Origin: JACVRW01 sp963835705
GTDB taxonomy: Bacteria; Actinomycetota; Thermoleophilia; Solirubrobacterales; Thermoleophilaceae
Length of the DNA stretch: 64,000 bases
Reading direction: 5' to 3'
Assembly: GCA_963835705.1 (NCBI GenBank)
Contig: CAWIGR010000010.1
Coordinates: 62,001-126,000, forward strand
The translations under genes and the position numbers were made by a program. How positions within the stretch are numbered: the first letter of the stretch is position 1; every line of letters begins with the position of its first letter. Positions 44,320 to 52,386 of this stretch are shown here, in pieces. The notes under the pieces are model-generated. The model was not told where the DNA came from. It worked only from the letters and a program-made list of their open reading frames with translations, and ran no database searches.

Positions 44320-45360
44320 GTCTCCCGCCGGGGACGGCCCGTCGGCTCAGGTATCAGCGACCCACTCGCAGCTCGTCGGCGATGTTTTCGACATCACGAT
44401 CGGCTCTAACCTCCGGCGGCCGCTCGACTCACGTGCGGAGCGCGTGATCCGAGACGTCCCGGGAGTGGACGGGATCGAGCGCGCATTCATCAACGACATC
44501 CGGGGCGCAGAGCGAGAAGCGGTCCTGTACGGCGTCGGCGCGGACACGAACTTCGGCTACGACATCGAAGAGGGCAGGTGGCACACCCGTGCGGACGAGG
44601 AGACTGCCGCGCGAATGGTGGTTTTCGAGCGCGGATGGCGCAGGCCGACGGGATCGAGGTCGGCGACCGCGTGCAGCTCGCGACGGGGACGGGGCCGGCG
44701 AGCTTCCGCGTCATCGGCGTTGCCTCGAACATCCAGGAGAACGGCAAGGTCGCCTTCATACCGCTCGCGACCGCGCGCGAGCTGCTCGGATCACCGGACG
44801 GGGTCAACTTCATGTGGGTAACGACGACCTCGGACGATCACGACGTGATCGACCGCGCCACGACACGCATCGAGGACGACCTGACCGCCCGCGGCTACGA
44901 GGTCGGCCCCGAGATCACGTACGTGGGAGAGCGCGAGAATGTAGAGCAGAACAAGGTCCTGACCACGTCGATCGCGGTGCTCGGCTTCCTGGTGGTCGCG
45001 ATCAGCATGGTCGGACTCGTGAACTCGATCACAACAAGCGTCCTGGAGCGCACGCGCGAGATCGGGATCCTCCGCTGCATCGGCGCGCGGGCGCGCGACC
45101 TGCGCCGGATATTCGCCAGCGAGGGCCTGGTGCTCGCCGCGCTCGGCTGGGTCGTTGGCGTTCCGCTCGGCTACTTGATCGAATGCGCTTTCGTGTGGCT
45201 CGCGCGCGAACTGCTCGAGGTGGAGGTGGTGGTCGTCTTCCCGCGCTCGCACGTGGCAGTCGCGCTCGTGGGCACGGTTGTGCTCGCGCTCGTGGTCATC
45301 GGGCTGCCGCTGCGCAGGGCCGTTCCCTTCAGGCCGGGCGATGCGCTCTGTTACGCCTGA
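44320..45360 (+). pseudogene. Truncated, frameshifted FtsX/MacB-type ABC permease
   Basis: C-terminal part of an ABC permease. The first frame reads TIGSNLRRPLDSRAERV and GVDGIERAFINDIRGAEREA to about 44635; the rest continues in another frame (MAQADGIEVGDRVQLATG, ENVEQNKVLTTSIAVLGFLVVAISMVGLVNSI), with three more helices and the usual ending near GDALCYA. A one-base deletion or two-base insertion accounts for the shift. Full members are about 800 residues; here only about 340 remain and there is no credible start, so this is a decayed fragment of an exporter of the MacB/FtsX group. Confidence 0.75.
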
Positions 45361-45563
45361 CAAATCTCGGTTCCGGTGAGCACGGCGACCACCACGGCGA
45401 CGCGGCCGGGGACGACCGGGCTCACGGAGGCGCCGCCGCGGGCCGCCGCGAGGAGCGTGGCCCGCCGGAGCGCGGACCGGCGCGCTCGTCCGGCTCCTCA
45501 CCCGCAGATTGCTCGCCTTGAGGTTAGGATCCGCCGGTCAGTCCGCTGCTCGGGGAGGATGCG

Positions 45564-45965
45564 ATGAAGATCGTGGTCGGCTACGACGGGTCGGATCACA
45601 GCAAGCGGGCGCTGGAACGCGCCGTTGCTATTGCCGGCGATGGCGACCAGATTGTCGTCGTCGCGGCCGCCGAGCCGCGCGTTGACACCGGGATCACGGA
45701 GGGCGGTCACCTGAACCCATCTGAGGTCGAGCGGCGGCGCCGGGATCTCGAGGAGGCTCGCGCGTTCCTGTCCGAACGCAACATCGACGCCGAGACGATC
45801 TTGGGCCAGGGTGATCCGGGCTCGGTAATCGTGAATGCGGCCGACGATGCGGACCTCGTCATTGTCGGGAGCCGCGGCCTCAACACGGTCCAGCGCCTTC
45901 TGATGGGGTCGGTCAGTTCGAAGGTCGTTCATCGCGCCCCATCTGACGTCCTTGTCGTCCGCTAA
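45564..45965 (+). CDS. Universal stress protein (UspA family)
   Basis: 133 residues, ATG 45564 with GGGGAGG ribosome site 7 nt upstream. Typical Usp fold: MKIVVGYDGSDHSKRALERAVAIA at the N-terminus and the ATP-binding motif GSRGLNTVQRLLMGSVS (G-2x-G-9x-G-S) near the C-terminus, ending VLVVR. Likely ATP-binding, dimeric, induced under stress or starvation. It stands alone in a sparse region. Confidence 0.92.
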   Translation: MKIVVGYDGSDHSKRALERAVAIAGDGDQIVVVAAAEPRVDTGITEGGHLNPSEVERRRRDLEEARAFLSERNIDAETILGQGDPGSVIVNAADDADLVIVGSRGLNTVQRLLMGSVSSKVVHRAPSDVLVVR

Positions 45966-46164
45966 GACTGGCCGGCGGGTCGGCGGGCCGCCCGGGCGCT
46001 CGCGATCGAAGCCGATAAGGAACGCCCGCGGGCTGGTCTTTGGGGAGCGGCCTGTCGTCGGGCGAGCGAGTACGCAGCTATTGCCTCCTGCTTCGGCGGA
46101 AAGGCAACAGCGCCATCGGCGCTATCGCGCTCCATGCGACTCGGCACTGAGGCGCGGGACCGGT

Positions 46165-46405
46165 GACGCGGGCGTGGGGATCTCGTCGTTGGTGATCCCA
46201 TACGTCAGCGAACAGTTGGCGATGTGCCGCCTGGCCCGGTCGAGGTATGCGCTGATGGTTTCCCAATTGCCCGCGACCGCCACGGTGATCGGCATCGTGG
46301 TGCTCGCCCAGGTGCCGTCGCTCCAGGAGGCCTCGGCGTGGCGCTGGTCGTGGCGGGCGTGGCGGTCCACCGCGAGCCGGAGCACGCTCACGGCGGCGAG
46401 CGCCT
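46165..46405 (+). pseudogene. Remnant of an EamA/RhaT-type transporter
   Basis: C-terminal remnant only. One frame reads ISSLVIPYVSEQLAMCRLARSRYALMVSQLPATATVIGIVVLAQVPSL; after about 46335 it continues in the next frame as LGVALVVAGVAVHREP. This is the last two helices of the DMT/EamA family with its loop. Overlaps the convergent deacetylase gene end. No start or N-terminal half is present. Confidence 0.6.
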
Positions 46406-47068
46406 AACGGCCGTCGACGCCTCGGCCAGCGTTGTGAACCGCAGGCCGACGCCGGCGGCGCCCGCCGCGATCAGCGGCAGCGCCTCGACCGTCGGCCGTG
46501 CGCTGGGGCGGTGGCCGTAGCGGGAGGAGTCGTGCAGGAGCACCACGGCCCCGGCCGACAGGTCGGGGATGACCAGGTCGGCGATCCGCTGCGGGGAGAT
46601 CGTCTCCCAGTCCGTCCCCCAGGCCGACCAGTACACCGCCTCTAGGCCGAGTGCCAGGCACGCCTCGTAGGAGGCTTTCGAGAAGCGACCGTAAGGGGGG
46701 CGGTAGAAGCGCGGGTCGACGCCGGTGGCCTCTCGCAGCACTTGGAGGCCGCGCTCCAGGTCGTCGCGAGCCTGATCCGGCGTCAGGAGCTCGTGGGCCA
46801 CGTGGCCGTAACCGTGGAGCTGAACGTCGTGGCCGCGCTCGAGGATCGCCCGGGCGATGGCGGGCTCGGCCTCCACCTGCTCGCCGACGAGGAAGAACGT
46901 GGCCCGCGCACCGGCCGCATCGAGCGCGTCGAGCACCGCCGGCGTGTCGTCTTGGTCGGGGCCGTCGTCGAAGGTCAGCGCGATCCCCTCGGCCCCGTCC
47001 CCGCGCTCCCGCCCCGGGAAGAGCCGCCAGCGTTCGAGCGTATCGACCTGCTCGCTGAAGTGCGGCAT
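46388..47068 (-). CDS. Polysaccharide deacetylase (NodB homology domain)
   Basis: Carbohydrate esterase 4 fold, 226 residues, start ATG 47068. Metal and catalytic motifs: TFDDGPDQDDTPAVLD (motif 1), HGYGHVAH (zinc His pair, motif 2), RPPYGRFSKAS (motif 3), and the C-terminal HDSSRYG. The enzyme probably removes N-acetyl groups from a surface or cell-wall polysaccharide. No signal peptide is seen, so it may be cytosolic or use another route. Start overlaps the upstream SnoaL-like stop (TGATG). Confidence 0.9.
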   Translation of the reverse strand: MPHFSEQVDTLERWRLFPGRERGDGAEGIALTFDDGPDQDDTPAVLDALDAAGARATFFLVGEQVEAEPAIARAILERGHDVQLHGYGHVAHELLTPDQARDDLERGLQVLREATGVDPRFYRPPYGRFSKASYEACLALGLEAVYWSAWGTDWETISPQRIADLVIPDLSAGAVVLLHDSSRYGHRPSARPTVEALPLIAAGAAGVGLRFTTLAEASTAVRRSPP

Positions 47069-47478
47069 CAGCCGACCAGCTCCCCAACCGCCGCGAGCGC
47101 GTCAGCTCGCGCTCGGAAGGTGCGCCTGCAGACGAGCTTGCCGTGGCGCAGCTTCCAGAGGTCGTAGATCTCCATGTGCGAGGCGACGCCGCTGTGGCGA
47201 CCCTGCGCGGACAGGCGGTAGGCGAGGAAGAAGAGATTCGGCTGCAGCTCGATCGCCTCATCCATCTGCAGCGAAAGCCCGGCCAGCGCTTCGTCGATGG
47301 CCGCTCGCCATCGGGTGACGCCCTCCCACCCGTGGAAGACGCGCTCCATGCCCGGCCAGAGCGTATGCCACTCGATCTCGGGGTCGCAGTGGGCGACGAT
47401 CCGCTCGTCGTCCCGGGACTCGAACGCGTCGAAGATCGGCCGCCAGGCCGACACACCAGCCTCCTCCATCACCGCCAA
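47068..47478 (-). CDS. SnoaL-like / nuclear transport factor 2 superfamily protein
   Basis: 136 residues, NTF2-like cone fold. Segments IFDAFESRDDERIVAHCDPEIEWHTL and VFHGWEGVTRWRAAIDEAL and SHMEIYDLWKLRHGKLVCRRTF. Such proteins bind small hydrophobic ligands and may be polyketide-cyclase-like enzymes. Overlaps the deacetylase start by one base and likely forms an operon with it. Start ATG 47478 is preceded by CATAAT-8 nt and by a CGCCA/TGGCG inverted repeat. Confidence 0.8.
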   Translation of the reverse strand: MAVMEEAGVSAWRPIFDAFESRDDERIVAHCDPEIEWHTLWPGMERVFHGWEGVTRWRAAIDEALAGLSLQMDEAIELQPNLFFLAYRLSAQGRHSGVASHMEIYDLWKLRHGKLVCRRTFRARADALAAVGELVG

Positions 47479-47540
47479 TTATGGCGGCGCGGGCGATCTC
47501 CCGAGCTCGAATCGGCCGGCGACGCCGCCGCTGGAGCCCG

Positions 47541-47684
47541 TCACCCGCCCGGCGCCGGCGGCTCGGCAAGGTGGAACGGGTACTGCACGTCCTTCCTCAC
47601 CGTCACGAGGTACTTCGCTCCGGAGCGCGGGTCGGTGTGGATCTGGTGGAGCGTCTCGCCGTTCTGGTCCACCCGAGCGGTCAT
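47541..47684 (-). CDS. Small unrecognised protein (47 aa)
   Basis: ATG 47684 to TGA 47541-47543, not previously matched. The peptide begins MTARVDQNGETLHQIHTDPR and continues SGAKYLVTVRKDVQYPFHL, ending in a Pro-rich tail (AEPPAPGG). An in-frame stop lies upstream, so it is not the end of a longer gene. Composition is protein-like, but no ribosome site is clear and its function is unknown. Confidence 0.4.
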   Translation of the reverse strand: MTARVDQNGETLHQIHTDPRSGAKYLVTVRKDVQYPFHLAEPPAPGG

Positions 47685-48249
47685 CGTGAGCAGGTACTAC
47701 CAGAAGCGGCGTCCTCACCTGGTGTCGCCACGCCCTCCTCCTGGCAGGATTCCTGCTCTTGAGCCTTCCCGGCACCCACGAGGGAAGCTGCATGGGGCGT
47801 CGCGGACTCGCCGCTTAGCGAAAATCCGTCTCTACTAGCGCTCAGCGGAGTACCATCTTCTTAGCTGGCCCTGTGGCCAACAATTCCGGCCGGAGAGCGG
47901 TAGTAGGCCGCGCGACCAGCGCGACGGGGCAACGCACTATGAGGGCGAACGGGATCGACTACGGGGCCAGTTCTCTGGGTGGAGAAACACCGCAACTGAG
48001 GCGACCGGTTGGCGCGCTTGCTTCGATGCCGTGTGGCCGCATGGGGTGACGCGCGGCGATAGCCGGGCGAGCACTTTCGCGTGTGGTGACCGCGTCCTCC
48101 ACTCCCCCCGCTCGCGCTCGGGTCGATCCCGGCAGGACCGACGTTCGCTCCTCCGCACCCGGCCAACCCCCGGTGCGACGCAACCACTGGGCGGCCGAGT
48201 CCAGTAGAGGTAGCGGAAGCAACGCACGCGCGGTAGGAGCTTTAGGCGC
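47685..48249. other. Gap of about 565 bp, no gene recognised
   Basis: Several overlapping frames of 60-100 codons occur on the minus strand, none with a domain or consistent codon use. The G+C content is a little lower than around it, and the AT-rich stretch near 47815-47900 may hold promoters. No RNA gene was recognised. Confidence 0.4.
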
Positions 48250-48891
48250 CTAGCGGAAGCGGTCTAGCGCCCGCCCGAAGAAGACGAACAGCGGGTGCTG
48301 AATCTCCGTCGCGCCGATTGTCACCTCGGTGCCCTCGGGCGCCATGGCGCGCACCTTCGCCGCGATCTCCTCCGCCTGCTCGTCCGTGGGCGCTCCGATG
48401 CTCACGTGCTTCCAGCGCCGCCTCACGGGCAGCCCCTCGGCGTTCAGCTTCTCCTCGAGCTCGACCGCCTCGCGGTGCCCCGGCGGGTCCACATGCACCT
48501 CGTAGTCCCACTCCCCCTCCTCGGCGGCCTCCGCCACCTGCGCGGCCTCGTGGCGGCGGCGTTCCGTCTCGCGCTGCTGCTCTGTCTGCGGTAACGGCAC
48601 AGAGGCGTCGAGCCACGCCTCGGCGTCGGGATGCCAGCGGGTCACGCGCACCGTCCCGCTCACATCCTCGGCCTCGAGCAGGTCGCGGGCCACCCGCTCC
48701 GCCTCGCGCGAGGCCTGCTCGCTGGTGGCGTAGAGGAACATGTGGGGCCCGTCCCGGGTCACCGTCACGTTTCCGCCGAGACGCTTCTGCGCCTCCTCGT
48801 CAAGGTCGAGCGCGCGGATCCGCTCCGAGAACGTGGCGCCGTGCTCCTCGTCGTCGAGATCGACCTCGACACGCCACTCGTCGTTCGTCAC
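48250..48891 (-). CDS. Hypothetical acidic protein with repeated alpha-beta units
   Basis: 213 residues, soluble, no family recognised. It looks like two related halves: VTVTRDGPHMFLYATSEQASREAERVARDLL and LPVRRRWKHVSIGAPTDEQAEEIAAKVRAM, each a strand-helix unit with conserved acidic residues, separated by a charged Gln/Glu linker. GTG 48891 is supported by TAGATT 7 nt upstream (leaderless pattern). The ending VFFGRALDRFR is typical of conserved actinobacterial hypotheticals. Function unknown. Confidence 0.7.
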   Translation of the reverse strand: MTNDEWRVEVDLDDEEHGATFSERIRALDLDEEAQKRLGGNVTVTRDGPHMFLYATSEQASREAERVARDLLEAEDVSGTVRVTRWHPDAEAWLDASVPLPQTEQQRETERRRHEAAQVAEAAEEGEWDYEVHVDPPGHREAVELEEKLNAEGLPVRRRWKHVSIGAPTDEQAEEIAAKVRAMAPEGTEVTIGATEIQHPLFVFFGRALDRFR

Positions 48892-49252
48892 GGGCGGCAA
48901 TCTAACGGGCGCGCCTGCCAAGGCGACTCCGCCCTCTGTCCAGAACAGGGGGCGTGCTCCGTCCCACGGTGTACCGCTGCAAACGAACGTAGGATGTCGC
49001 GCGACGCTGACCGACCCACGGCACGCCCTTCGGCGAAGCCGGGCGTTGTCTCGCCGGCCTCGCCGCGATGCCCAGCGAAGGTGCGGACCCCGGCTTGTCT
49101 GGATGAGCGTCTGCGTTTGGCGTCGCTGCCCCGACCGCCGTGCCAGCGGACGGGTTCCGGCCTGGGAGCGCTGGGCGGGCGCTTGGGGGTCCGAGAGACC
49201 CGCGCCCAAATCTCAGGGGCAGCTTGGCGTAACCTGCGCGCGACCTGCGAAC
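48892..49252. other. Gap of about 360 bp, no gene recognised
   Basis: No convincing frame on either strand; the -10 box of the preceding minus-strand gene sits at its left end. No hairpin or repeat stood out. Confidence 0.4.
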
Positions 49253-49507
49253 TCAGAGCAGCTGACGTTCTCGCAGCGCCGTCCGAACGCGATGCCGCCG
49301 CCACGGCCCGGCTTCGTCGAGCTGCCTGAGCGCCTGGCTCGCCTCCTGCTGGCGTTGTCTACACGTCCTTAGGCAGTCGTGCGCCTGGTCGAGCTCGGTG
49401 CGCAGCTCCGCGACGGTTCTGCGCAGGAGTTCGAGCTCGGAGCGCTCCTCGTCGCGCAGTTCGACGCCCCAATCCCACGCTTGACTGGTTTGAGCCATCT
49501 GAGCCAT
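49253..49507 (-). CDS. Small coiled-coil hypothetical protein
   Basis: 84 residues, almost entirely predicted helical coiled coil with heptad-like Leu/Arg spacing (RSELELLRRTVAELRTELDQAHDCLRTCRQRQ), followed by a basic segment (PWRRHRVRTALRERQ). No domain recognised; such proteins can be small scaffold or structural proteins. Start ATG 49507, immediately before the SnoaL-like gene on the same strand. Kept at moderate confidence because short helical frames are easily spurious. Confidence 0.45.
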   Translation of the reverse strand: MAQMAQTSQAWDWGVELRDEERSELELLRRTVAELRTELDQAHDCLRTCRQRQQEASQALRQLDEAGPWRRHRVRTALRERQLL

Positions 49508-49606
49508 CTGGCCGGTGTTCGCCGTCCGCCGGCCAGCTCCTGCCCGAGGAGCGCATGTCCGCTCGCCCGCCGGTGTGGCGGGCCTCAGAGTCTTCTGCGT
49601 CCGGGC

Positions 49607-50011
49607 TCAGGCGGTTCCCCACGGGTTGTCGATCACGAAGCGCCAGGTGCCGTCTGCCTGACGTCGCAGGACGTCCGCGTTGCTTGCCGCCAGCCGCACC
49701 GGTTCGCCGTCCGGTCCGGTGCCCTCGAACGACCAGACGCCGATCACGAGGGCGAGGTCGTCCACCTCGAGCACTCGCGTCACCTCGAGGTCGAGCGTGC
49801 CGTTCATCGAGATGAAGCCGGACAGCGCTTCGCCGACGCCGGACGGGCCGTGAGCGAGGCTCCCGGGCTGAGTCGCGAAAGCCGCCTCGCTCTCGTAGAG
49901 CGGCATGAGGCTGTCGAGATCCCCGGAGTTGATTCCCGCGACGATCGACTCGAGCACCCGCTCGGGCGTAGCAGTGGAGATGCCGTCCTTGACCATCACA
50001 TCTGAGCCCAT
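49607..50011 (-). CDS. SnoaL-like/DUF4440 NTF2-fold protein
   Basis: 134 residues, cone-shaped alpha-beta fold: ERVLESIVAGINSGDLDSLMPLYESEAAF, LDLEVTRVLEVDDLALVIGVWSFEG, WRFVIDNPW. ATG 50011 follows GGAG with 8 nt spacing. Likely ligand-binding or small enzyme. Divergent from the TetR-type gene, 90 bp apart, so it may be that regulator's target. Confidence 0.85.
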   Translation of the reverse strand: MGSDVMVKDGISTATPERVLESIVAGINSGDLDSLMPLYESEAAFATQPGSLAHGPSGVGEALSGFISMNGTLDLEVTRVLEVDDLALVIGVWSFEGTGPDGEPVRLAASNADVLRRQADGTWRFVIDNPWGTA

Positions 50012-50100
50012 CTTCGATCTCCTTTTCGAGATACAATAGTGAGTTACGAAAGATGACCATACACCCTTTCAGCCGATATGGCAATATTGACGACACGATC

Positions 50101-50726
50101 ATGAGTCGCGAAAGTCCACCGAAGCGCAAGTACGAGCTGAAGAAGCGCGCCGAAGAGATGGCCGGAACGCGCCGGCGCATCACCGAGGCGGCGATCGAGC
50201 TGCACGGAAGCGTCGGGCCGGCCCGCACCACGCTGAGCGCGGTCGCCAAGCAAGCAGGCGTGGAACGCCGCACCCTCTACCGCCACTTCCCCAACGAAGC
50301 CGACCTCTTCGAGGCCTGCTCAACCCACTACTTCAGCGCCAACCCGTGGCCCGACCTCGCCACCTGGCGCGCCATCCGCGACCCGCAGCAACGACTCGAG
50401 CGAGCCCTCGACGAGCTCTACGCCTACTACGAGCGCACCGAACCGATGCTCAGCAACGTGCTCCGCGACGCCGAACTGGTCGACACCGCCCGCGACGCCA
50501 TCGCCCCGCTGCACACATACCTCGAACAAGCCGCCGAGATCCTCACACCGGACGCCAAGCCCGCGGCCGAAGGCGACAACTCCTCAAGGCAGCACTGCGC
50601 CACGCCCTCGCCTTCACAACCTGGCACTCGCTCTCAACCAACGGCATCGGACGAGCAGACACGGCAAAGCTCACCACCGCACTCGTCGAGAGCGCAGCCA
50701 CCCCACAGCGCCGCAAAGGCCTCTAG
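50101..50726 (+). pseudogene. TetR/AcrR-type regulator with one frameshift
   Basis: N-terminal helix-turn-helix in the first frame: KRAEEMAGTRRRITEAAIELHGSVGPARTTLSAVAKQAGVERRTLYRHFPNEADLF, the TetR signature. Near 50560 the reading must shift (one base deleted or two inserted) to continue the ligand domain (RQLLKAALRHALAFTTWHSL, AESAATPQRRKGL) to the stop at 50724-50726. As written, the first frame runs on through unrelated sequence to 51255. Divergent from the SnoaL-like gene and probably controls it. The slip may be a sequencing error. Confidence 0.75.
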
Positions 50727-50807
50727 CAGCGAGGTGTCGTCCGTATCGGGGCCCGCGGGGAGGCCTCCGCCAAGGGGCCCCTCGCCCCGCCGTGTCATCG
50801 TAACCGC

Positions 50808-51255
50808 GTGGGGTCGAGGGTCACGGTCGTCGGGCGGCGCGTGGTGGTCGTGGCCGTCGTGGTCGTTCAGCTCGGGCTCGTGGCACGCGGCTATTGGGCC
50901 GACCACAAGGAGTTCGCCTTCCAGATGTTCCCGGAGTCGAGCACCTGGCGCGCCGAGGTGGTCCGGGTCACCGCAGACGGCCGGCGGGTGCCGGTCGAAC
51001 GTCCATGGTCGGGCTACAGCTGGGACGAGATGGTGCCGAACAGAGGGTCTGGCGTACCCCTCGGTCCGCCACCATGCGGACGCCGGGCTCGCCAACCAGC
51101 TCGCGTTCCTCGACGAGGCGCTCGACTGGGTGGCACACAACACTCCGCGCGACCGCGAGACCCGTTACCTCGAGGCCAGGGTCACGTCCTGGCACAACGA
51201 CGACCCGCCCCGGGTCGAACTGCTCCGGAGCGATGTCCGCGGAGGCGCAGGGTGA
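50808..51255 (+). pseudogene. Membrane-anchored hypothetical protein with frameshift
   Basis: GTG 50808 opens with one membrane helix (VGRRVVVVAVVVVQLGLVARGYW) followed by a lumenal-type domain (FAFQMFPESSTWRAEVVRVTADGRRVPVERPW). After a one-base insertion near 51045 it continues GLAYPSVRHHADAGLANQLAFLDEALDWVAHNTPRDRETRYLEARV to the stop, whose TGA overlaps the HTTM gene start. About 148 residues after repair. No family recognised; co-transcribed with the HTTM gene. Confidence 0.6.
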
Positions 51256-52386
51256 ACGCGGCCACGGTCGGCGCGCCGCTCCGTGCCCGCGGGCTGATCG
51301 ACAGGTTCGACGACCTGCTCGGCCGCGCCGTCAGCATGCGCTCCCTCGCGCTGCTGAGGGTGCTGACCGGCCCGGTCGTGCTCCTGCATCTGCACCCCCT
51401 CCTCTCCGACAGCTTGGACGGGCGGACCTACCGGGACGCCTTCCACCAGCCCTACATCGCCTGGTATCCGGAGCTGCCCGAGGCCGTGTACGTCGGACTG
51501 CTCTGGCTGGCCGCGGCGGGCGCCGTCGCCATGTCGATCGGCTTCCTCACCCGACTGGCGACGGCGACGACGTTCGGGATCGTCGCCTACAACCTCTTCC
51601 TCTCCACCACGCACTTCCACAACAACCGGGCCTACCTGGTCATCGTGCTGGGGGTGCTGGCCGTGGCGCCGTGCGGACGGGAGCTGTCCGTGGACGCGTG
51701 GCTCCGCCGCCGCCGGGGGCGGCCGGCGCTCGACCGCTCTGCCCCGGCCTGGCCGCTGTGGCTGCTCCGGTTCGAGTGCGCCGCTGTCTACGGCGCCTCC
51801 GGCCTGAGCAAGCTGGTCGATCCGGACTGGTTCGGCGGCACAGTCACCTGGCAGCGTGTCGTGCGGGCCCGCGACGAGCTGGGGGCGCTTCCGGACTGGA
51901 CCGTGTCGCTCCTGACCGACCGGAGCTTCCACACCGGGAGCGGCCAAGTTCATCGTGCTGACCGAGCTGTTCATCGCGCTCGGGCTGTGGTGGCGTGGCA
52001 GCCGCTACGCGGCCGTGTGGGTCGCGATCGTGTTCCACATCTCGATCGAGGCGTCGGCATCGGTGCAGGTCTTCTCGTTCCTCGCCGTCGCCGTGCTGGT
52101 GATCTGGGCGGTGCCGTCCACCCGGGATCGGACGCTCCGCCTCGATCCGGCGGCTGCAGGCCACCGGCGCCTGGGCGCGATGGTCCGCGGGCTCGACTGG
52201 CTGGCCCGCTTCCGAGTGGAGCCGGCTCCGGCCGGTACACGGCTCGAGGTGGTGGACCGTGACGGCACCGCGATCCGCGGCGCGGCGGCCGCTGCGCTGG
52301 TGCTGAGCCGCCTGCCGCTCACCGCCTGGTTCGCGCTCCCGGCGCTGCTCCTTCCCACCGTCCGCCAGGCCCGCCTCAGGCGATGA
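51252..52386 (+). pseudogene. HTTM-domain membrane protein with frameshift
   Basis: GTG 51252. Multi-span membrane protein of the HTTM (horizontally transferred transmembrane, vitamin-K-dependent gamma-carboxylase-like) family: LALLRVLTGPVVLLHLHPLL, PEAVYVGLLWLAAAGAVAMSIGFLTR, THFHNNRAYLVIVLGVLAVAPCG and WPLWLLRFECAAVYGASGLSKLVDPDW. A one-base insertion near 51945 moves to the frame ending LLPTVRQARLRR (TGA 52384-52386). Function in bacteria unclear; may modify or transport lipid-like substrates. The next gene overlaps its end. Confidence 0.7.

Noticed and set aside
45376..45567. Short frame between the FtsX remnant and uspA
   Set aside because: Low-complexity Ala/Arg/Thr peptide without a domain; only the uspA start region is credible.
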